Assembly: GCA_027922465.2 (NCBI GenBank)
Contig: BQMF02000142.1
Location: 620,001-684,000, forward strand
Source: Turritopsis dohrnii
Taxonomy: Eukaryota; Cnidaria; Hydrozoa; Anthoathecata; Oceaniidae
DNA length: 64,000 nt
Direction of reading: 5' to 3'
Shown here: in pieces, positions 24,701-36,900 of the stretch
Numbering within the stretch: the first letter of the stretch is position 1
Layout of the letters: every line of letters begins with the position of its first letter
Position numbers and translations under genes: made by a program
Notes under the pieces: model-generated
The model's input: only the letters and a program-made list of their open reading frames with translations
The model's database searches: none
Told to the model about the DNA's origin: nothing

Positions 24701-26109
24701 TCCTTCCAATTCTGTAGGAAATATGAAATGACAGTTAATAGGACCATCGCCAAAGTAAAGTAAAACCACACCAACGTACACGATACTGCACGATACTTCG
24801 GGCTGCTTATTTCTGCCGCAATGACAAACACAACTCCACCGCCGAGAAAAAAACCGATTACAAATCTTGAGCAAATAAACAGGATGAGATCATCAGCCAC
24901 GACGGAGAGCACAGTTGTACATAGAATCACCATGGTGGAGAAAAATATAGTTTTTCTTCGACCATATGTATCTGATACATATGCTAGCACAATACCACCG
25001 ATACCCCAACCGAGGAAAATGATAGTATTCGCCACGGTGGCATACGATTCTCTATCGCATACCAAATCAAACTAAAATAAACAGTGGAAAACCATAGCAT
25101 TGGCAACGATCGTATGCGATTCTCTATCATCAAACCAAACTGAAATAATAACACTTGTTTTATTATAATGCAAAATCTTGATGTCTCACCGAGCTAGTGT
25201 AAAATTCTTGGTACCTATCTAGAGTCACATCACTTTCTTTGGCAATTTCTAGAGCTGACAAATTTTTTCTCCCCAATTTCTAGTCCAACTTTTTTTTTCG
25301 TTTGACCTTCAAAAATGTGATCTGATTATATCCTGGAACTATTTTTGGAATCATTCTATGTAGGTTATTCTATTCGATGTAGGATTGATCCAGACAGCCG
25401 TAGTAGTAGGCTGAAAATGTGGTTGCCAACAAAAATATAAATTTGGTCGGAGGAAAGGGACTTGGGTTGGATAAAATGATTTATTTCAGAAAAACGATTT
25501 TTATTACTTCCCTGTCAATAAAAATGGTGATTTTCTTTGCAATCCAATACGTGTAGACACTAGATTTCCTTCAGTTTGTCACAAGAAATCTTAGTCGTGT
25601 TTGAAAGAAAACATATACGCAGTACTCACTGACTGAAACTTTGCATCCATATAATCTGAATTACGTCATCAAATTCATGAAATCTAATGCAGTTAGATGA
25701 ATGTTAACTTTTAATGGCCTGTTTAGACTATAACGTTTTTTTTTCAACTCACCTGGGTAACGATTGAATATTCTTTGTGTTTTGTGAATTCCCATTCATC
25801 CCGGTCAATGTCACATCTCGATTTGAACAATTCGCTTTGAGAGGTGATGGTGGCGTTGTAGGTGCAAACAGTGCTGTTGATTTTGCATTTCCATGGCGGA
25901 TCGTGAACAACAAAATACGCCATAAAGATTTGTGACGTCAGCACCAGCATAAAAAAGAGAAATATGACATGACATCTGATCTGGTATAATCCAAAACCAC
26001 CAACCAGTTCCATGTATTCATCAGGGCGAAGAACATCATCTTCTGCAGCTGCTGGTTCCACAGACTCCTCAGTGACCTCACCTTTGTTGATATCCAGCTC
26101 AACAACAGG
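21767..26109 (-). CDS. SLC22-family organic ion transporter, 7 exons (first coding exon not found)
   Basis: The exons are 26109-25753, 25071-24650, 24006-23797, 23663-23529, 23413-23316, 22469-22361 and 22004-21767. All have AG/GT borders, their phases fit, and they total exactly 523 codons including the TAG stop. The product is a 12-TM major facilitator. It opens with the SLC22 signature 'ELVGGFGLYQIRCHVIFLF', an extracellular loop with two N-glycosylation sequons (NST, NAT), and then 'FDLVCDRESY'. The MFS motif is 'YVSDTYGRRKT', and 'FPESIRWM' marks the central loop. 'YIWSAELHPTEIRGQAIG' precedes TM11, and 'LLPETKDQPISDTM' ends the last helix. SLC22 proteins move organic cations, anions or zwitterions across the plasma membrane, but the substrate is not predictable here. 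The start ATG must lie in an upstream exon that I could not identify. The last intron contains a foldback MITE. Confidence 0.88.
22097..22197. mobile_element. Foldback MITE, CCCANTGGGCAAA family, in SLC22 intron
   Basis: Arms of about 38 bases (left ACCGGGCAAATTTGCCAAAA, right inverted CCCAGTGAGCAAAAATCTC) face each other across a short spacer. It lies between the exons at 22469-22361 and 22004-21767. Confidence 0.55.
24030..24077. repeat. Short tandem repeat in SLC22 intron 2
   Basis: CTATGTTCACCATG/CTATGTTCACCAG is repeated about 3.5 times, just outside the splice acceptor of the exon at 24006-23797. Confidence 0.7.
25098..25147 (-). repeat. Decayed duplicate of SLC22 exon 2 start and acceptor
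   Basis: On the minus strand, 'TTATTATTTCAG' followed by TTTGGTTTGATGATAGAGAA repeats the true acceptor and exon start at 25071 ('TTATTTTAG', TTTGATTTGG...GATAGAGAATCG), with indels. It lies just upstream of the real exon and could act as a decoy acceptor. Confidence 0.6.
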
Positions 26110-26177
26110 CTATGCGAAAAGAAACTAACTTCTTAAACCTCCAAACTTTCGAGTCTTCCCTCTCTGAACTAACACTC

Positions 26178-26275
26178 CCCACCAAGTGGGCAAAATCGTC
26201 AAAATGTCTCTGCGATAAAGAGTATTTTTATTGAAACAGTGTGTATACTTCTATAGAAATGACACTCCGGCATTC
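26178..26275. mobile_element. Foldback MITE, CCCANTGGGCAAA family, degraded copy
   Basis: 'AAGTGGGCAAAATCGTCAAA' at the left and 'TTCTATAGAAATGACACTCC' at the right match the copy at 2277-2396. The right arm is shortened. Confidence 0.45.
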
Positions 26276-26387
26276 CCTTGAAACAAACATTGTCTGTGAA
26301 TCTGATTTTCAAAGCTGGTTTACCAAACTGGAAAAATTAAGTAAGTAAAAATTCAAAAGCACTTTGGCATATCCGCGCAGGCAATTA

Positions 26388-26921
26388 CACGTTTTTTTAA
26401 ATAAGAAACCTGGCGAAGGGCCTAGTTCTAAAAGTTTCTTATTTTTTTTCTGAAAATCCATGCTTTTAGTTCCAAACGTTTCTAATTTAGTTTCTTATTT
26501 TTCACCCACTCCGCAAGCCGGTGAGAGTCGCAGTTGTAATTTTCTACTATTCCGATATTGTTATCGCTTGTGATTGAAACCACCATTTTGTCCAGAAACT
26601 TGAACGCTATCACCACGATGTTCAACGCTTTTGGTAAACTCAAACTTAAAGAGAGTATAGCTTGCTTCATTGTCACTAAAAACATCTGTTTTGATTCTGA
26701 AGGCCGTATGTAACAAACCGCCCGACGATTGACAAAACAAAAACAAAACATTCGAATCATGGCGTTCTAAATTTTCTGTTTGAAAATACGAATGCAATGC
26801 AATGTCCGTTTACAAGCTCCTTACTAAAGTTTCTTATTTCAGAAATAGACATATATAATGTAGTAATAAAAAAGATTCTACATGTACGTTTCTCATAAAC
26901 ATGTTTCTTATAAAAAACGTG
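26388..26921. mobile_element. CACRG-TIR MITE, subfamily C (GTTTCTTA word)
   Basis: The inverted ends start CACGTTTTTTTAAATAAGAA on the left and CACGTTTTTTATAAGAAACA on the right, flanked by TA. GTTTCTTAT recurs at least four times inside both arms. The middle holds open frames on the minus strand (26482-26797), but these look non-coding. Confidence 0.7.
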
Positions 26922-27001
26922 TATTCATCAAATTAGTGGAATGTCTAAAAACGTGAAGGCTGTCACAAACAAAATGCAAGTTTTTCTACAGAGGATGGAC
27001 G

Positions 27002-27076
27002 TAAACCAATTACTACGCTACAAGTTGCTACGCTACAAGTTACTACGCTACAGCTTGCTACGCTACAAGTTGCTAG
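27002..27076. repeat. 15-bp minisatellite
   Basis: The unit TTGCTACGCTACAAG is repeated about 4.5 times with single-base variants. Confidence 0.8.
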
Positions 27077-27280
27077 ACAAAATTTTCAATAATTCTTTTC
27101 TCTACCCTGTTAGTAGGTGACGGAGTTTGAGAGAGTTCTTGTGTGATTTGATCTTTTCCTTCCAACGTCGTCATAATGTCATAACATCGTCATTTTTCCA
27201 GTTCTAGTGATTATATTCAAAATATGGTTTGTTGCTATGCTAATTTGTAGATCAGCTCATAATATGCATGATAAAGATAA

Positions 27281-27610
27281 TCAGTGAAGCGTATTATATT
27301 GATAAATGTAACCATCATGATCAACCTCGTTCCCAGGGCTTCTATCATGATGTAACAAATAGAAGATCTGCTGCTTTCCCAATGTTTCTATAAAGACATC
27401 TATGCGTTTTTGAACACGAGTTACGTGGAAACAAACTCTCCTCGCAATTAACTGCAACTCTTCTATCATAGTAGTTGACGTTTATAACACACAGCATTGA
27501 TCGAACTTGACCGAAGCCAGTGTGACCAGCGTGTGGCGGCTCCAGATATGCTGCTTTGAAAGCGCGCGGTGCTATCACATAGATGTGAACCCCATGTAAA
27601 ATATACGAGT
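27281..27610 (-). mobile_element. Probable LTR-retrotransposon integrase remnant
   Basis: On the minus strand 'IAPRAFKAAYLEPPHAGHTG' resembles the stretch leading to the HHCC zinc-binding domain of Gypsy-type integrases, with HAGH at the first His pair. A frame change near 27480 leads to 'MIEELQLIARRVCFHVTRVQ', which fits the C-C half weakly. No catalytic core was found. It is a frameshifted fragment only. Confidence 0.35.
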
Positions 27611-28332
27611 CATTGCTGTCACACGGTTGAGATCTGGTAAAGATTTTTGCATCTTCTATTTGAGCTCTGAATAATTAGGAATTTGTGACAACTTGCATTT
27701 AGCCTTCGTTGAAGACTTGAGGAAGTCTGACAACTTCGCACCCAGTAGGTTTTCCTTCATTCTGAAATAGTGGAGGGCGGTGAAGTCACATCCTGACGTC
27801 CGTCTATGCGGATTCTATTTGTATTCGTTAGTATGTAGGAACTATCCACTGATAAGTTTCTGCGGACGATTATTTAGTTGACACAGGTGATTATATAATT
27901 TCGTGCAAGTGAAGACAGGTGTGAGTTCACATATTTGCTATCACGCTAGTACGCATGCGTAGCAACAGCACGTTTTTGTCAAGTTAAAAGATTTCACCTT
28001 TCTCTGATCCCACCTCTGGATCATAAGAGGACCAATAATTCTTAAAATAACCAATGAACAGCGTTTTGTATCACGTGGTAGGGATTTCGTGTTTGCAGTG
28101 ATCTCTTCTCTAAACGCTTTGAATAAGCTCGCCTCATTATCAATGTTTTGATATATCGCATATCAAAACGAACGCAAAATCAGAGGTACCGATAATTAAA
28201 TAAGTTCTTTATTACAATACTCAAAGTGAATTTTAAAAGAAAACACAATGAGAGAAATAAAATTTTCTTATCTTGACGTTTTTGAGCTTACCACCAGATA
28301 TTGAAAACAGATTTCAATATGTTCATCAAATA

Positions 28333-28701
28333 CACGGTTTTTTTTATAAGCAACCAAGGTCAGACCTTAGTAGTAATGTTGCTAAAAAAATGACCATTTT
28401 TTAGTAGTAATGTTGCTTAATTTGTTGCTAAGAATTAATTGAAAAAATATGTATTTCCAGTCTTGAATACCTTTGTGTAAGCTTAAGTATTTAAGTACAA
28501 AGTGTAGGACATAGTACTGCAACCTAGTGTAACCACCTAGTGTGGCAATTTTAAGAAATGTGTTGTAGCTAGGCTAGTGCTGCATCATCTCAAAATTTCA
28601 TGTTGCTAATTTATGTAAGATCCTTGTAGTACTGTTGCTTAACTTTTTGAGAAAATTTACTAGTGTTGCTTATAAACGTGTTGCTTATAAAAAAAAACGT
28701 G
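28333..28701. mobile_element. CACRG-TIR MITE, subfamily B (GTTGCTTA word), copy 2
   Basis: The ends are CACGGTTTTTTTTATAAGCA and its complement, with TA on both sides. Inside are repeated GTTGCTTA words. It is homologous to 12767-13086 over most of its length, with insertions. Confidence 0.75.
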
Positions 28702-31700
28702 TACAGAATGAAACGCGCTAAATGTTTGCCTTAATTAACCAAAATTATCTTTTTCTTTTTTCTTCTTCTTTAATTTTCAAACTTTGAAATAAAAAATAAA
28801 AAAAAATCTTCAACTTCATCGAGCTCGAAGGTGAACTTCCAATGTTTACTAAATTGGTCCTGAAAAAGAAATGCAAAAATATACAAAAGTGAGGGGCGAA
28901 ATCCATGATGGAAATCATCACAAAGCATCTTAACTGTGGACGCTTAAAACGGGCATCTGCATTGTAGATAAACGCACTAAGCGTCCAGTGGGAACCTAGC
29001 TTTACGGTACGTGTTGCGACTTCTTATGTGAACGAAAACATTGAACAAACAAACAAATTTTTTTGTTTGTTATTTGGAAAGTCCCTTTTTCATCGACCTC
29101 TGACGATTGACGTAAACAACGAAAGAAATACACTCCTTCGCAGTGATTTTTCAGCAAAGTTGGCATATTCCACATAATAACATTATGATTATTTTGCGTC
29201 GCTGGCAAACCGGTCTCTAGAAGGAATTAATGAGTTTCAGCCAAAGTGTGGATAGGATCAAAATAAAACACAGAGAGGTCTGGGATCAACAAATAAAATA
29301 AAAACAATCTTTCTATTGTATACACTTTCGATTTCCCCAGCGTTTTTGCAAGTCATCAGGATTTTACCCAATTATCCTAGGAAATTCCCTTTTTTTGTGT
29401 TATATAAGCAGCGCTGGGAAATTATTTGTTACAGTAAAAATAAAGATACAAAGAGGGACAACAAAAAGACAAAGTAAGTTTCGATTATTATGGTAATGTT
29501 TTTGGAAATTTTAGAAGTCTTGTTGCTGCTGCTGGGAGAGGTTACCAAAACCCAACGCTGTGATCTTTTCTACCTTTTTTTACACACCGCTTTTGTTAAT
29601 ATGACTTCAAGTTATGGGGAAACTTTCTCCAACATAGTAGGGAAAGTAGTATTGTTGGCTTTATTGCTGTTTACTCCTGTAACAACTGACCAGAAATCAT
29701 TATCATGTCCTGCAAAGAACAAGTCAAGAATTTAGCATTTGGTTGTTCCAATAAAAGGGGTAGGGCTAAGCGACCTGGAGAGACAATTTTATTTTTTTTT
29801 CCTTTCCCAATCCTGTGAAAGAGAAATGTCGTGCTCAAAGATGGATATATATATACATAATATCAGGGAAAAAATAGTCAGTAAAAAATTTAGCTAGTTG
29901 GGGAAAATTTTAATCTGGGAAAATTTTAGCCATCTAAGGAAATTTTAGTCAATTTTCCCGACCAATTTTTGAAATTATATAGTCACTTTTCCCCGACTAA
30001 ATTTTGAAATTAGTTACTTTTCTCTGACTATTTTCAATATATATAAGAAGAAAATATAACGTTTAAGTTATTGTATACCTTATCGGGGAAAAAAAGTTGG
30101 GGAAAATTTTTAGTCGGTGTAGAAAGTCGGGGGAAAATTTGGTCGGGGAAAATTTTAGTCAAAAAAAGGGTTTTAGGCTAACAGGACATGCAAAAACAAC
30201 AACAAAAAACAACACAACAAAAACAAGAGGAACACCAGCGGTCAGGGGTATCACGTGAATTTGATTTTAATTTATTCTCTGTCCAAATATTTTCATGAAA
30301 TATGAAAACTTGCAGGTATTTTTAATCAGCAAAATATTGTGAAACAAATTTTTTTTTGCTTTTACTTCTGCGTTTATTGATCTTTCATCATTGTTCATGA
30401 TCGCAAAGGTTTTTTCTGACTAAGGTGAAAAGGAAATTGACATGGGTTGTTTGCGATATTGCAAAAAGATATTTCATTGGAGCACTGAAAATATTATATT
30501 GAACATGCAACTGGAACTAGAAAACTTATCTATGAATTTATGGCAAGAATCATTACTATGATTAAATTATAATGACTAACTACATCGAAATTGTAAATAA
30601 CCAAACTTCAATAAAATACTTATTTTCTCCTTTTAATCGTTCTTTCTGTTGAAATCTTTCATTTTCATTGGTTCAATATTCCAACCTAATTTGAGCAGCT
30701 CACAATAAAAAACTTGGCAAACCAATGCCTTATAATTCTAACAGAAGTACTAACAGAATAAACATATCGAACAAACAACCTACCTTAAGAGGAATTTTGG
30801 GCAAATTTGCAAAAAAAAGTCCACACAAAATTTTATGATTTTATTTGCTCATTTTTTGGCTCTGTGTGCCTTTCGTATATTAACTATTTCCTTGTACTAA
30901 TCAAGCACCCATTGGTTTTGCAATGTGGCAGGCATGGAAATGGTGATTTTCACTGTTACTTCTAAGCTATATATAAAATAAACGCGTTGCACTTTGTGCA
31001 CATTCGCAAAAATAAATCCAAACATTTTCCTTGAGAAGCTCTGACTTGGAAAAATTAATCCACGCAAAACGCTCTCAAACCGTGGCTCACAAAAATTAGT
31101 CCATGCAAAAAAAATCCCTAGGTAGGATACTTTAAAAAGAAAACAATTAAATACTAACATTATTTTCATTTAAATCCTAGGGAATTGTAATATTGCCTAT
31201 CATTTAAATAGACGTTATAGTTGAACATCAAGTGGATTAGGGTAAAGATTGAACATCTCTTCCTTTTTTACTATAAAAGAAATTGACAAATATGGCATAA
31301 AATGTAGAAAACAGTAACTGAAGGTATTACAGCTTCAGGATTCAAATTTTTATGCCTTTTTCAGCTCTCACTTATGTATTTAGTTTTAAAGTGAAATTCA
31401 CAAACAATAATATTTGCTTTAATTTCAAAATCATCCACAGCACCTTTTCTTCTGTAGAGTTTAATCCTATGTTTCCACAAGTTTCTTATGTTTTCTCCAT
31501 ATTTTTGTTAAATGCTATTGCATTCCGGAATGCATCATTTGATACTCTTCCACCTCTGTCAGCTTTTGGAGATCTTAATCTGAATGAACTAGAACGTTGC
31601 TGTTCTGTATCTTTTTTATCTTCCATTTCTTAAAATAACATTGTTCCACACACTAACACACATTTTACTCAAAATAATGTTTTATATTTTTATTCAGTGT

Positions 31701-33948
31701 TTCAACAAAAGTTTATCACCTTTCTTTACTAACTTTACTCACTGAATAACCTGCTACATCTTTGATTAATGTGGTAATATAGCTCTGCTGTTCTCCTGAT
31801 TTCTTTCGAAGTTGTGTTTCCTTTGTTTCTTTACATTTCAAGTAAATCCAACCTCGTTTTCAGGTTACAGAAAATAATCTTGGGAAGGGTGTATCCTAAC
31901 AACACAACTATCTCTTTCTATGAATTCTGATATAAAAACATATACCGCACAACAGCTGTGGGCTACGGTGATGTCACACGAAAGGTAAAGAAAAAACAGG
32001 CAGTAAAAAGAAAGTGAGTTAAAAGCCATTGTATTAATAATTTTTGAAAAAGAAAAACATTTTTTGTATGAAAAAAGTGTTGTTTTATTCATATAGAATA
32101 AAAACAAAAAGATGATTATTTTAGTGGACCACTCCTTTAAGTTGTTCGACATGATGGAAAACGTGTATCTTTGTTTTTTACTTGTCATCTTTTCTAAAGC
32201 ATTTACACTTGTAAATGGTCATTTCTTCGAATGAGCAGAAATACATGTATTCCAATCTACCTGAGTTTAATTCTTCTTCTATAACTTCATCATGATCACT
32301 TACGTGAGTTTCAAAACTAGAATTCAGAATTTTCGAAGACACTGAACTTTCATGAACGTCAGACATCTTGCAAATGAAATTCGCTCCATGACGTCATGGC
32401 TTTTAAAACAGAAAGCTGTAATTGCGATTTAACTCAGTTGGTTTTTTAGCAATTTCTTCGTTTGGGAAAACTTTTTGTACATAAAAAGGTGTTCTTCTAG
32501 GATAAATGAAGTATTTCATGCTCAAAATTAGAAAAGAAAATAGTTGGCTTAATTTCTATTTAACAATATAGTGTTTCTTGAGAATCGAAGGAATAAAATG
32601 ATTATGTCACATAGCAAAACACTTAGTAACATCTTAGTGACTAAGATATCTATGTATAATACAGTGTAAAGAAATGATCTAATTGAGGATAATGAAGTGT
32701 GCTAATAACACGAAACATACCTTCTGTCTCGTCAATAACGTCGTCATTACAATAGAGTCAATTAAGCAAAGAATGTTTTAAGTAAAAAAACATTTGCGAG
32801 GAGATTCGCAAAAATGCGTATATATTTCCCCTAAGTTGCAACAATTAGAAAAATGTTGGTATGACTCATCAACCTGATACTGAGATAAAAATGTCCTTCA
32901 TAAACAGTGTGGAATTAAATTTAATACCAGAAAAGAACTTATTTTTAACTTATTATGAAATAAAGGTGTTCATAGTCAAACGATAAGGTTTCTCTTCAGT
33001 TTTTGTAGAGGAGTTAAAAAGTGAATGTGAAATTTTCTCTGCTCAATAGCCATCTTTCTACACGTTTCTTATTTTATCAGCTCTTTTCAAACAAAATTCA
33101 GTAAAAGCACATTTCATCGTGGGATGAAATTAACATGATTGTAAGGAAAATTGACAGTTCATTAATTTTTACAAAATAAAATATTGTATGTAGTATCAAA
33201 ACAGTATACGTGATCATGGAATTCATCCATAGCAAACTGTGTTTCTGTTGTTGTTAGGTTAAACGACTATCCATTCCAGCCACACACTTGTCTATTAAAT
33301 TATTATACGTAATTGGTTCTCTGAACTTTGTTTGGCATATATGACATTGTGTTTTTTACTTGCAGTTTTTGTTATGTACTCTTTCTGAATTAAAACACAT
33401 ATAACTGGTTGATTTGGTTGTTCTCCACCATAAAAAGGGTTTCCTTCATCATCATATGACTGTGTGCATGTTTTCATAAAAATAAATCTTCAGCTGGCTT
33501 TTACTAATGAATTTTCACTGAAATCACAGCTTTTCTGTTCCAAGCATTTCATTACCAATCATCATCAACAAAAACAACGTTTTTCACATCTTGATTCAGA
33601 ATCTTTTACAAAACCTTTTAGGACAACACTTAAACAATTTATTTCCATCATTTAACGTTTTATCTACTGAATCACTTTAAAAAAGCTAGCAGAAAGAAAA
33701 GATCTTCCACTGCTTTGACTGAAAAAAGATGGCATACTACTTTACTGAAGACTAGCCTCTATTCTTATCTACCTTGGCTAGGCCAGAGTTCAATACTGAA
33801 CTGTGGCTATAAAAGTGAATGAAGAAGAGGAAGGAGGAGAAGGAAAATGCTCGTTTTAACAAATATTTCGCCCTATGGGGAAATATATCAAAATATTTTT
33901 CACAAGAGAAATTTCTCCCAATAAAATAATGTAATTTCAACTTTTCAG
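28702..33948. other. Gene-poor stretch
   Basis: No gene was established. A minus-strand ATG at 32366 begins 'MSDVHESSVSSKILNSSF' and runs into a fair donor (ACTCAG/GTAGAT), so it may be a first exon. A minus-strand 47-codon ORF near 31486-31623 ('MEDKKDTEQQRSSSFRL') could be another exon. I could not join them. The stretch at 30785-31140 is rich in 'CGCAAAAATAAATCC' words shared with 6.3-6.9 kb, suggesting an old interspersed repeat. Confidence 0.4.
29865..30165. repeat. Clustered GGGGAAAATTTTAGTC words in both orientations
   Basis: At least nine copies of GGGAAAATTTTAGTC or its complement lie in about 300 bases, in mixed orientation, with a central TATATA patch. This looks like the subterminal repeats of a degraded TIR element, but no clear ends or target duplication were seen. 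Confidence 0.55.
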
Positions 33949-33950
33949 AT

Positions 33951-36900
33951 ATGGTCAGAGTACAGATACTGCTTCTACTGGTTTCCTTGTTATGTGCAGT
34001 CAAGGTAATTGTTTTTGTAGCCTTTTACTGTCATATTTTGCAATTTAAACTGGTAAGATGGTCTTTTGTTCTTCTTTGATTTATTCTCACAAACTTTTAG
34101 TAAATCCAGAGCAAAGATGTATTCAAGTGAAAAGAGATAAAACTGTCAGTTTAGAACTGTTCATTTCATGTATGAAAAACCTTTTCAAAGTTGCCCTCTA
34201 TGAAACAATGCATAAGTAATTGAAAATAAAATATTATTATTATTATGGCAAGTGTATCAGGGACATACACAACAATTCTGAAGTCTGAAGATATTTCCTA
34301 CCTCTCAAAAAAGTTTTCAATTTCTTAGAACTAGAGTATTATAACTATTTTTTTCTTGCATTTGAAATTAAGTTGAAATCAAAATCAATTTTCAGCGAGT
34401 GATAGCTGGAAGAAAAATAAGAACAAAACTTGCAATAAAAATTTTCTTAGCATTCAAGATGTTTTGAACTGTTAGGCAAGGCAATGCAGCTTAAGCATTC
34501 CAACTTTGTTCAGTATTTTTTTTACAAAGAAAGCTACTCAAAATGTTTTCGTTCTTAGCTTTCATTTTAATCCTTTCTATTTGCAACATTATGTAGAATG
34601 AAACAATGAAATAATGTGAAATTTTTGTGAATGATAACAATGTTTTCTTTATTTTGCTTGTCTTCTACTTTTTAAAAAATACAGGGAAATAAAAATTTTG
34701 AATAATTTTTCAGATGAGAATAATGGAAAGGTTAGAAAGATCACTGTTTTAACAAATTCTGTGTGTTTTTTTGCCCTCCTGATTGGTACTAAATTTATTT
34801 CAAGTAGAAGATCTGATTCTTTTATAGTGTGCTCCACTATCACGTTATGATTTTTTATCTGAAAACAAAGTATACATAAACATCACCTATCCTGCAAACT
34901 ATAAAAGATGCAATGACTGTCAGAAATGCTATCCCAACAGGAAATCCTATGTAAAGGTGAGTTAGATTTCATTATGAGCCGAAGTTCCCTGGAACTGGAT
35001 TCCAATGCTTCTCACATTTTGCAGTCAAATTTTTTATCCTCCACTGAGAATAATAATCCTTAGTAGCATATTTTTCTATGATGCCAGAAGAGTCCCAGTT
35101 TTTTCTACAATGGTCATCTGCATGTTGCACTGATTTATGTTCTTATAATGCTGTATTGACCAGATTAAAGAATAGCATCAATTCTACTCTAAAAAATTCC
35201 ATTTCAGAATAATTTGCTTTAGTCAAGTAGACTTGCACATCTTATTCTCCTTTTTAGACTGCACCCAGTGACAAATACAGATTGTTTGAACGGAATACAT
35301 ATTATCAGGACTTCTTTACTGCTATGATCATCTTTGGTTTTTCCTTCCATGTTTTTGGCAAGTCAGGTAAACTATAGAACTATAAATTCCTGTTTCCTGT
35401 GCAGAAATCTTTTTTCAGTTATTACTTTGAGGATTACGGTTGTTACAATACACTCTTTAATAACAGTTTTTATTTTACGTTGCTACAATTTCATTACAAT
35501 AATTACAATAATTGTTTTTTATTTAGACTCCTCAACACAAACAAGGTGATTGTAATTCCTTACATGGATAAACATTTGCATTGATTTAAATTTCTGGTTG
35601 CTTCATTTTTTTTTTCATTTGGCATGGATTTAATTTCTCATCATTCTTCTTGTAACAAGATAAAGTAACAATAATTGATTTTTAAAAGAATGTTTTTCTT
35701 AAACACCTGAAAACACCAATAAATGAGAAGATAATTGAATTTTGTGTATTTCACTCAAATTACTTTGATTTTTTTTCTTTAAAAACCGCTAAACCACAAA
35801 CTTTTGTACACATAAGGGGGTGTTAATTTATTCTTGATGCTAAGGATTTCTCAAGATACAGTAAAAATCATTTGAAAATCTTTTTTCTTTAATTCTTCAT
35901 AAAGTTGTCTAAATTTTTTTATATCATAATTCCATGTCCTCTTACTTTATTTTCATGTAGTGTACATAAGTCTTGGTTTGGATGTGACATAGCTGAAGAT
36001 CCAGAAAAAGAAGATGATGTTTCTGATAAGAGTAATCCTGATAGTTTGCTTGCATCAAGCAAAATCATGAAAGAAAATGAAGTTTCTGATACGAATAATT
36101 CTGCTTCACTTCAATATCAACAAACTGGTGATTATGGTAGGGATTCTTTTTGACCCCCACACAGGATTTTTCATTACAATGTTGTTTATGTAAAAATATT
36201 GCATAAACATAATAAGATTTATTAATTAATGGTATCCGCACACAATATACCTTTCCAATTGCAGCGCAAAGTTTTCGGATCGAGTGGGACTGGAACCCAT
36301 GACCTCTTGCTTGCCAGGCAATTGCTCTAACCACTAAGCTACCGACCCCTTGTGATCACACTAGTTCGTAGCAGATGAGGGGAGCGGTCTGCTCAATTGA
36401 ACCTGAATGCCTACGAATCAGTGGAATCCCATTGGATAGATGCTCAGAGGTGATTCAATTTCCAACCAACTCGTTAACTTTGATGCAACTAGGAAGGTGT
36501 ACTACATTGGGGAGAGGCATTAGCCCAACAGAGCCCCGGTTTTGGACAAATGTCCATCTTCAGCCAGGTAACTGAAACCAATGTGCTGTGTATACTGTAT
36601 GGAGGGATATCAAAGCCATCCTAAAACAGAATTTAATTATGACTACAAAACAATTGTCAGGCCACTTCACTTCACCTTTATGTTATGTGAAGGCTGACTA
36701 TAGTCCAAATGACGAGGAATAAAGGTGTCTCATTCTGTGGTGTTAGTGTTGGTGTGCTTATTATGAGTCGTTGTTGAAACAGTTTTCATAACCATTAAAC
36801 TTAAGAGATTTGGCTTGAAGATTTCTATTGAAATGCACAATGTGCAATACTGTATTTAGAGATAGCAAAGATTGAGAAACTACATTTCAAATCACTCTGA

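Noticed and set aside
29490..29735. Hydrophobic 81-codon ORF, with a TATATAAG patch about 85 bases upstream
   Set aside because: There is no domain and low-complexity leucine runs. It may be chance in AT-rich DNA.
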